Of a stretch of 64,000 bases of DNA, positions 59,016 through 64,000 are shown piece by piece. The DNA lies in NCBI RefSeq assembly GCF_017316185.1, contig NZ_JAFLVX010000002.1, forward strand, positions 24,269-88,268, given 5' to 3'. The stretch is from Candidatus Vagococcus giribetii (lineage in GTDB: Bacteria > Bacillota > Bacilli > Lactobacillales > Vagococcaceae). The notes under the pieces were generated by a model. That model worked only from the letters and a program-made list of their open reading frames with translations, did not search any database and had not been told where the DNA came from. Every line of letters begins with the position of its first letter. Within the stretch, counting starts at the first letter, position 1. Made by a program: the position numbers and the translations under genes.

Positions 59016-60212
59016 ATGGGACAAAGTGATGTGAGGTTTTCTCAGAGAAACAAAATAGGATTAGTTTTATCTTTGATGGCAGGTTACTCCATGGTTTATA
59101 TGGACAAATTAATGGTTTCAACAGCCATCCTACCAATGAGGCAAGAGTTTCAATTTAGTACAGCTCAAGCAGGCTTAATCATGTCATTCTTCTTTTTAGG
59201 TAATTCGATTTTGCAAATTCCAGGTGGTTTTTTAGCAGATAAGATTGGAGCGAAAAAAATATTAATGCTATCAACTGCATTAATCGCTATTTTTTCATTT
59301 GCTTTTGGTTCTGTAAGTAGTTTGATTCTATTTATGGTCATTCGATTTTGTGCTGGTGTTGGTCATTGTGGGTACCCACCAGGTTGTTCAAAAGCCGTTG
59401 CAGAGAACTTTCCTAAAGAAAAACGAACTCTTATCCAATCTTTGATGTTATCAACTTCAGGCATCGGAGGTTTACTTGCTGCAACAGTTGGAACTAGTTT
59501 GATCAATCAAAATTGGCGATATGGCTATATTGCCTTGGGAAGTTTATTTGCCATCTCATGTGTGCTAATTGCTTTTTTTGTTCCTGATAAAAAAGAAACA
59601 GCTCCTCAAGAAGACATTAAAAAAGAGCCGACTATCACGTTTAAAGAGGTCATAACAAATCGTAATGTGATTGTCTTATCTCTTTCGATGATGCTACTAA
59701 ATTTCGTGGGACATGGTAGTATGTCGTGGTTGCCAACCTATTTATCTGGAACATTTTCCGTAGAGCTAAAAACAATTGGAACTGTATTAGCGTTTAACTC
59801 TGTCTTTTCAACCATCGCCACCTTAGTCGCCGGTGTGTTATTGTCTAAACTTTTTCTTGGAAAAGAACGTGAATTTATTGTTGGTTCTTCTTTAGTTGTT
59901 TCTATTCTATATGTGATATTTCCAATGATTGATAACTTATTACTTGCTACGATTTGTAATATTGTGATCAGTGTTTTATTTATCGGGCCTTTTATAGCTA
60001 TTTTTACATGGCCTCATAAAATTATGGACGCTTCTATTATTGGAACGGCTATTGGGGTTATAAATACAGGTGGCATGATTGGTGGTTTCTTAGGGCCTAT
60101 GATTCTAGGACGAGTAGTAGATGCCAATCATGGTTCGTTTTTTGTGATGTATATTGTTATTGCTATAGCAACATTAGGATGTGGTTTGTCTGTCCTTGGT
60201 GTGAAGAAATAA
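59016..60212 (+). CDS. MFS transporter (organic anion-like)
   Basis: 398 aa, about 12 hydrophobic helices. Seen: GYSMVYMDKLMVSTAILPM, LADKIGAKKILM (MFS motif A-like), CAGVGHCGYPPG and GVINTGGMIGGFLGPMILG, like the anion:cation symporter branch. Probably imports an organic acid or sugar acid. It is a single gene between the araC-type gene and the cad locus. A strong terminator follows. Confidence 0.88.
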   Translation: MGQSDVRFSQRNKIGLVLSLMAGYSMVYMDKLMVSTAILPMRQEFQFSTAQAGLIMSFFFLGNSILQIPGGFLADKIGAKKILMLSTALIAIFSFAFGSVSSLILFMVIRFCAGVGHCGYPPGCSKAVAENFPKEKRTLIQSLMLSTSGIGGLLAATVGTSLINQNWRYGYIALGSLFAISCVLIAFFVPDKKETAPQEDIKKEPTITFKEVITNRNVIVLSLSMMLLNFVGHGSMSWLPTYLSGTFSVELKTIGTVLAFNSVFSTIATLVAGVLLSKLFLGKEREFIVGSSLVVSILYVIFPMIDNLLLATICNIVISVLFIGPFIAIFTWPHKIMDASIIGTAIGVINTGGMIGGFLGPMILGRVVDANHGSFFVMYIVIAIATLGCGLSVLGVKK

Positions 60213-60216
60213 ACGT

Positions 60217-60262
60217 AAAAGCACTGAACAACATGTTTAACTTGTTGTTCAGTGCTTTTTTT
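60217..60262. terminator. Bidirectional terminator, MFS gene and cadA
   Basis: AAAAGCACTGAACAACA (60217-60233) pairs perfectly with TGTTGTTCAGTGCTTTT (60243-60259), with long T-runs on the plus strand and T-rich sequence on the minus. Confidence 0.93.
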
Positions 60263-62370
60263 TATTTGATTCTCATTAAACGCAATCCGTTTAAGGTAAC
60301 AAAAATAGTTGCTCCCATGTCAGCTACGATAGCTAACCAAAGCGTTAACCAACCTGGAATAATCAGGAGTAAGGCTAGTAATTTTAAAGCTAAAGAAATC
60401 GTAATGTTTTGTTTGATAATACCTAATGTTTTACGACTTAGACGAATGAGGAAAGGTAATTTTTCTAAGTCATCCCCCATTAAAGCAATATCAGCAGTTT
60501 CAAGAGCAGTATCTGTCCCAGCACCACCCATAGCAATACCCACACTTGCTGCAGCTAAAGCAGGAGCATCATTAACCCCGTCACCTACCATGGCTACTTT
60601 TGTATAGTATTGTTTGAGAGATTTAATGTAGTCGAGTTTATCTTGAGGCATTAAATCCCCTTTAATATCAGTCACGCCAACTTCACGGCCAATGGCTTGA
60701 GCTGTGTGTTGGTTGTCGCCAGTTAGCATAATGGTATGTTTTATACCTGCATCATGTAGTTGGGTGATCACGGATTGACTTGTTTCTCTCAGTTTATCAG
60801 CGACAGCAATAATCCCTAGAATCTCAGTTGATGTCCCAAAGATCATCGCTGTTTTACCTTCCTTTTGAAGGTTTTCGTAAGTTGCTTTAAGAGAAGAGCT
60901 TTGATTAAGAGATGTTTCAAATAATTTAGCACTTCCAATAAAGTAAGTCTCTCCGTCAATACTTGCTTGAACCCCTTTTCCTGTAATGGAAGTAAAGTTG
61001 TTTATGTTCAAGTGATCAATGCTTAAGTTTCGTTTGACTAAATCTTTCATGATTGCTGAAGCTAAAGGATGCTGAGAGTATGATTCTAAAGCGGCAATCT
61101 TCGTGAAGTTGTCTTTTTCTTTGCTAGCATCAACTGAAATGTAATCTGTGACAACAGGTTCACCTTCTGTTAAAGTGCCTGTTTTATCAAAAGCAATAGC
61201 TTGAAGACCACCGACTTCTTCTAAGTAGATACCACCCTTAATGAGCACACCGTTTTTTGCTGCATTACTAATAGCCGATACGATAGAAACAGGTGTTGAG
61301 ATAACTAAAGAACAAGGACAACCAACAACCAGTAAGGATAAGCCTTGATAAAGCCAAGTGTTCCAATCACTACCAAATAATAGGGGAGGGACAATCACCA
61401 CTAGAAATGAGATGAGCATAATCGCAGGTGTGTAATACTTAGCGAATGTATCAACAAAGGCTTGAGCAGGTGCACGCTCATCTTGAGCCTCTTCTACCAA
61501 ATGAATAATTTTAGCAATCGTTGAGTCTGTGACAAGTTTGGTTACTTTTACTTCAAGTAAGCCTTCTTCGTTTAATGTCCCAGCAAATACTTCGTCATCT
61601 ACTATTTTTTCAAGAGGAACGGATTCACCTGTAATGGCCGCTTGGTTTACAGAAGAACGTCCATTAACAACTACACCATCCATGGCAATTTTTTGACCTG
61701 GTTTAATAATCATAATATCATTAATCTCAATGTCATTAACATGAATCATCTCTTCTACACCATGTCGTTTCACCAGAGCTTCTTTAGGGGCAATATCCAT
61801 TAGGGAACGAATCGATTGTCTGGCTTTGTCCATAGAGAATTTTTCAAGAGCTTCACTTAAAGCAAATAGAATCACCACAATCGAGCCTTCTGCCCATTGT
61901 CCAATAAGAGATGCACCGATAATAGCCACAGTCATCAAGACTTCCATTGAAAAGTTTAATTTGACTAAATCTTTGACACCTTCCTTAAAAAGACTAAATC
62001 CACCAATGACAATTGCAAGAACATACAAAGCAATTGTTAGAGGATAAGTTTCACCCTTTATACTTTGAACAAGAAAGGCGCAGGCAATGAGTAAAGCTGA
62101 AAGAATCAATGTCCAGTTATCTTTTAGTTTGTTTGTCTTTGGTATTTCTTCTTGAGTCGACTGAGCAGTAGGATCAATTATTTTAAGGTTTTCAAACGCT
62201 CCAGCAGCTTCAATATCAGCAATCGAAGCCTCGCCTTCTACAGAAATTTTTCCTACACTAAAACTAACTTTGGCATCTGTTACAGTAGGAATGTCTTTAA
62301 CGTTTTGTTCAAATTTAGCAGAACAATTGGGACAACTTAACCCTTCTACACGGTATTCTTTTTTTGACAT
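60262..62370 (-). CDS. cadA: Heavy-metal P1B-type ATPase CadA (Cd/Zn/Pb export)
   Basis: 702 aa. Seen: an N-terminal HMA domain with C13-PN-C16, several helices, the P1B-2 CPC motif (C351-P-C353 in GCPCSLV), the phosphorylation motif D395-KTGT, the HP locus (SQHPLASAI) and [15 protein letters not shown] with one HMA domain and the downstream-encoded CadC homologue point to cadmium/zinc rather than copper. It pumps the metal out of the cell. It starts one base after the cadC stop, so the two form an operon. Confidence 0.95.
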   Translation of the reverse strand: MSKKEYRVEGLSCPNCSAKFEQNVKDIPTVTDAKVSFSVGKISVEGEASIADIEAAGAFENLKIIDPTAQSTQEEIPKTNKLKDNWTLILSALLIACAFLVQSIKGETYPLTIALYVLAIVIGGFSLFKEGVKDLVKLNFSMEVLMTVAIIGASLIGQWAEGSIVVILFALSEALEKFSMDKARQSIRSLMDIAPKEALVKRHGVEEMIHVNDIEINDIMIIKPGQKIAMDGVVVNGRSSVNQAAITGESVPLEKIVDDEVFAGTLNEEGLLEVKVTKLVTDSTIAKIIHLVEEAQDERAPAQAFVDTFAKYYTPAIMLISFLVVIVPPLLFGSDWNTWLYQGLSLLVVGCPCSLVISTPVSIVSAISNAAKNGVLIKGGIYLEEVGGLQAIAFDKTGTLTEGEPVVTDYISVDASKEKDNFTKIAALESYSQHPLASAIMKDLVKRNLSIDHLNINNFTSITGKGVQASIDGETYFIGSAKLFETSLNQSSSLKATYENLQKEGKTAMIFGTSTEILGIIAVADKLRETSQSVITQLHDAGIKHTIMLTGDNQHTAQAIGREVGVTDIKGDLMPQDKLDYIKSLKQYYTKVAMVGDGVNDAPALAAASVGIAMGGAGTDTALETADIALMGDDLEKLPFLIRLSRKTLGIIKQNITISLALKLLALLLIIPGWLTLWLAIVADMGATIFVTLNGLRLMRIK

Positions 62371-62371
62371 A

Positions 62372-62728
62372 TTAGGCCACTTCCTTAGTCATAGATAAGA
62401 CAAATTGAATGATACTGAGTAAGTCTTTGTTAATGAGATGATAGTATAGAAGCTTACCTTGTTTTCGTGAATCTACAGCACCAATTTTTTTAAGTTGTTG
62501 CAAGTGGTGAGAGGTAGTTGCAATACTTGAATCTAGAATATTAGCAATATCACACACACATAACTCTTCTTTCAAAGACAAGCTATACAAAATTTTAAAT
62601 CGTTTTTCATCAGCTACCAGTTTGAGTTGCTGTAACAAATTGTCTAAAGGTAATTCCTGAATTTCTTCCTTGCAGTAGTTGACATCTTCTAAGTGAATTA
62701 AATCCACATCACACGTATTTTTAGCCAT
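62372..62728 (-). CDS. cadC: ArsR/SmtB-family metal repressor CadC
   Basis: 118 aa. Seen: Cys residues near the N-terminus (CDVD, NYCKEE), a winged helix with [14 protein letters not shown], the CxC metal motif, and [17 protein letters not shown] as recognition helix. Cadmium, zinc or lead binding releases it from DNA. Two perfect ATTCAAAT-type palindromes lie directly upstream. First gene of the cad operon. Confidence 0.94.
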   Translation of the reverse strand: MAKNTCDVDLIHLEDVNYCKEEIQELPLDNLLQQLKLVADEKRFKILYSLSLKEELCVCDIANILDSSIATTSHHLQQLKKIGAVDSRKQGKLLYYHLINKDLLSIIQFVLSMTKEVA

Positions 62729-62739
62729 ATAGCCACCTC

Positions 62740-62804
62740 ATTCAAATTTATATTTGAATATAATATACCACCAACAATCGAAACGTTCAAGTTTATATTT
62801 GAAT
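62740..62804. promoter_or_regulatory. Two CadC-type operators
   Basis: ATTCAAAT-TTAT-ATTTGAAT (62740-62759) is a perfect 8-bp palindrome 11 bp before the cadC start. GTTCAAGT-TTAT-ATTTGAAT (62785-62804) is a close copy, 45 bp upstream. They flank the likely promoter, so two repressor dimers can close it. Confidence 0.85.
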
Positions 62805-62830
62805 GAGGAAGTTGCAAAAAAAGATATTAA

Positions 62831-62862
62831 AAAACCTTCAGAAAATCTGAAGGCCTTTTTGA
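62831..62862. terminator. Terminator downstream of the ABM monooxygenase gene
   Basis: CCTTCAGA (62835-62842) pairs with TCTGAAGG (62846-62853), with T-runs on both strands. It serves the minus-strand gene. Confidence 0.85.
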
Positions 62863-62900
62863 GGGGATGGGGAGTTTATTAGATAGACTGTTTAAATTAG

Positions 62901-63233
62901 TTAAGCAATCGCTAATTTATGCCATTGCAATTCGATTAGGCCTTTACCTAAGAAGGTAGCTGTATGTTCTTCAGTCATATGATTATCAAAGGCTGCTTTA
63001 TTTTCCCAGACTTCCCATAGAAAAATTTCTTTTTGTTCAATATCACCTGGTACGATGAAAAATTCAATACAGCCATTCTCTATAGTAGTTCTTTCAACAA
63101 ATGCCATCATCTCTTTATAAACAGCTTCAAACTGGTTTCCTTCTGTGACATGGAGACAGGCTGTGTTATAAACTAACTCCTTATTGTCTAAGTTCTTTAT
63201 GTGATTAACTAAATGATCTCTTTTAGTATTCAT
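62901..63233 (-). CDS. Antibiotic-biosynthesis-monooxygenase (ABM/YgiN) domain protein
   Basis: 110 aa. Seen: VYNTACLHVTEGNQFEAVYK, NGCIEFFIVPGD, EIFLWEVWENKAAFDNHM, a ferredoxin-like fold. Members oxidise quinols or handle reactive species; no cofactor motif is visible. It is divergent from an HxlR regulator (103 bp apart), which suggests that the regulator controls it in response to an electrophile or oxidant. SD AGGAG lies eight bases before ATG. Confidence 0.82.
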   Translation of the reverse strand: MNTKRDHLVNHIKNLDNKELVYNTACLHVTEGNQFEAVYKEMMAFVERTTIENGCIEFFIVPGDIEQKEIFLWEVWENKAAFDNHMTEEHTATFLGKGLIELQWHKLAIA

Positions 63234-63336
63234 AGTTATCTCTCCTAATAGTTATTTACAAATTAAAGTATATCTTTTATTATTTAATTTACTAGTACGC
63301 ACTTTTTTGTGCCTTAAATAAAGAAAGAGGGACGAT

Positions 63337-63663
63337 ATGGCAATTGAAAATCAAACATCAACTAATTTATGCCCTGTGACAGAAGCTTTGAAAGTAATAG
63401 GTGGTAAATGGCGGATTCCAATTATTTGGAAACTAGCTAATGGCCCAGTTAGATACAATGAATTAAAAAGACAACTAACAGGGATTACCAATATCATGCT
63501 AACACGCTCGTTAAAAGAACTTGAAGATTATCAGTTAGTCCAAAGAAAACAAGTGTCAGAGGTGCCACCTCACGTTGAGTATTCTTTAACTGAACAAGGT
63601 GAGAAATTACTACCAGCCTTTGATATCCTAAAAGAATGGGGACTAGATATCATGTCTAGGTAG
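63337..63663 (+). CDS. HxlR-family transcriptional regulator
   Basis: 108 aa. Seen: CPVTEALKVIGGKWRIPIIWKL, RYNELKRQLTGITNIMLTRSLKELE and VEYSLTEQGEKLLP, a single winged helix. The conserved Cys12 near the start is often the redox or aldehyde sensor in this family. It likely controls the divergent ABM gene. Confidence 0.92.
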   Translation: MAIENQTSTNLCPVTEALKVIGGKWRIPIIWKLANGPVRYNELKRQLTGITNIMLTRSLKELEDYQLVQRKQVSEVPPHVEYSLTEQGEKLLPAFDILKEWGLDIMSR

Positions 63664-63739
63664 GGATAGACATGATTTAGTATCATTAAAAGTGAAAAGG
63701 CTTTTTCGAAAGAACATCAATAGCAAAAGGAGTGAAAAA

Positions 63740-64000
63740 ATGATTATTACAAAAGAAATGTTGATAAAGTCATTTAAAGAATTAGGACTTGAAAAAAACG
63801 ATCGACTAATGGTTCATACCTCTTTAAGTAGTTTTGGCGGGATTGTGTCTGGAGGAGCTCAAACAATTATTGAAGCACTGATGGAGATTGTGAGTGAAGA
63901 GGGTCTCATCATGATGCCAACTCAAAGTTGGAAAAATTTAGACCCAGATACCGGCGTTCACGGGACCGTAACAGAAGAAGAGGCTAATGTGATTCGTCAA
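63740..64000 (+). CDS. AAC(3)-family aminoglycoside N-acetyltransferase-like protein, cut off by window end
   Basis: The first 87 codons only. Seen: ITKEMLIKSFKELGL, LMVHTSLSSFGGIVSGGA, IEALMEIVSEEGLIMMPTQSW, the N-terminal pattern of AAC(3)/YokD proteins. Members acetylate aminoglycosides; chromosomal ones in Firmicutes often do not give resistance. SD AAAAGGAG precedes the ATG. Whether it confers resistance cannot be judged from this fragment. Confidence 0.85.
   Translation, partial: MIITKEMLIKSFKELGLEKNDRLMVHTSLSSFGGIVSGGAQTIIEALMEIVSEEGLIMMPTQSWKNLDPDTGVHGTVTEEEANVIRQ

Noticed and set aside
60179-60607. 142-codon plus-strand frame over the cadA 3' end
   Set aside because: It runs through a strong terminator and is antisense to the conserved end of CadA; it is a shadow frame.
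1-64000. CRISPR array, rRNA or tRNA genes
   Set aside because: No regularly spaced repeats and no rRNA- or tRNA-like stretch was seen in either strand.
63740-64000. Aminoglycoside resistance
   Set aside because: Only the N-terminal 87 codons are visible, and chromosomal AAC(3)-like proteins often lack this activity, so only the family is called.

Overview
The window is low-GC Firmicute DNA with strong AGGAGG ribosome sites, TTG and GTG starts, and tightly packed operons. The WalRK-YycHI-WalJ-HtrA-RlmH block, LytSR-LrgAB, PASTA, DUF5052, DUF4767 and DUF4649 proteins and PTS-rich catabolic clusters point to Lactobacillales, most likely Enterococcaceae (Vagococcus or Enterococcus-like). That placement is inferred from gene content only. 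No rRNA, tRNA or CRISPR array was seen.

Layout. 1-1270: an Ltp-type surface protein, then about 600 bp of non-coding DNA with a putative structured RNA. 1271-6781: the essential walRK operon. 6826-8996: htrA and rlmH diverge around a cluster of six DnaA boxes. 8997-11096: a short accessory island directly behind rlmH (coiled-coil protein, zinc-ribbon membrane protein, EVE-HNH nuclease), bounded by an imperfect repeat of the rlmH 3' end. 11233-18964: two PTS clusters, one with a MocR regulator and a MupG-like protein, one with a ROK regulator and a TIM-barrel protein. 19334-25074: a two-component system plus a MacAB-type exporter, bracketed by two related small membrane proteins; a PD-(D/E)XK protein follows. 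26372-32603: a LacI-controlled sugar-acid operon joining KDG kinase and KDPG aldolase to a hexulose-phosphate synthase/isomerase pair. 32831-34099: a three-domain RidA protein.

34367-45955: mostly cell envelope. It holds a PASTA protein with a divergent class A PBP, an ABC ATPase remnant, secreted or lipoprotein unknowns, and lytSR-lrgAB. 46056-47571: a YbaK deacylase and a secreted nuclease, separated by a terminator that carries a 41-bp IS3-like miniature insertion. 47714-52577: a FokI-like type IIS restriction-modification system with convergent M and R genes and a small membrane protein, a possible sRNA and a DUF4649 gene between them. 52758-58020: an alcohol dehydrogenase, CoA-acylating aldehyde dehydrogenase, Ptb, Buk and DUF554 operon that should turn an alcohol into an acid with ATP gain, followed by an AraC regulator and an MFS carrier. 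60262-62728: cadmium/zinc efflux CadA-CadC with two palindromic operators. The window ends with an ABM monooxygenase divergent from an HxlR regulator and a cut-off AAC(3) gene.

The most notable items are the DnaA-box cluster, the rlmH-adjacent EVE-HNH island, the FokI-like system, the miniature IS3-like insertion in a terminator, the paired small membrane proteins around the exporter, the operator buried in a terminator palindrome, and the triple RidA fusion.
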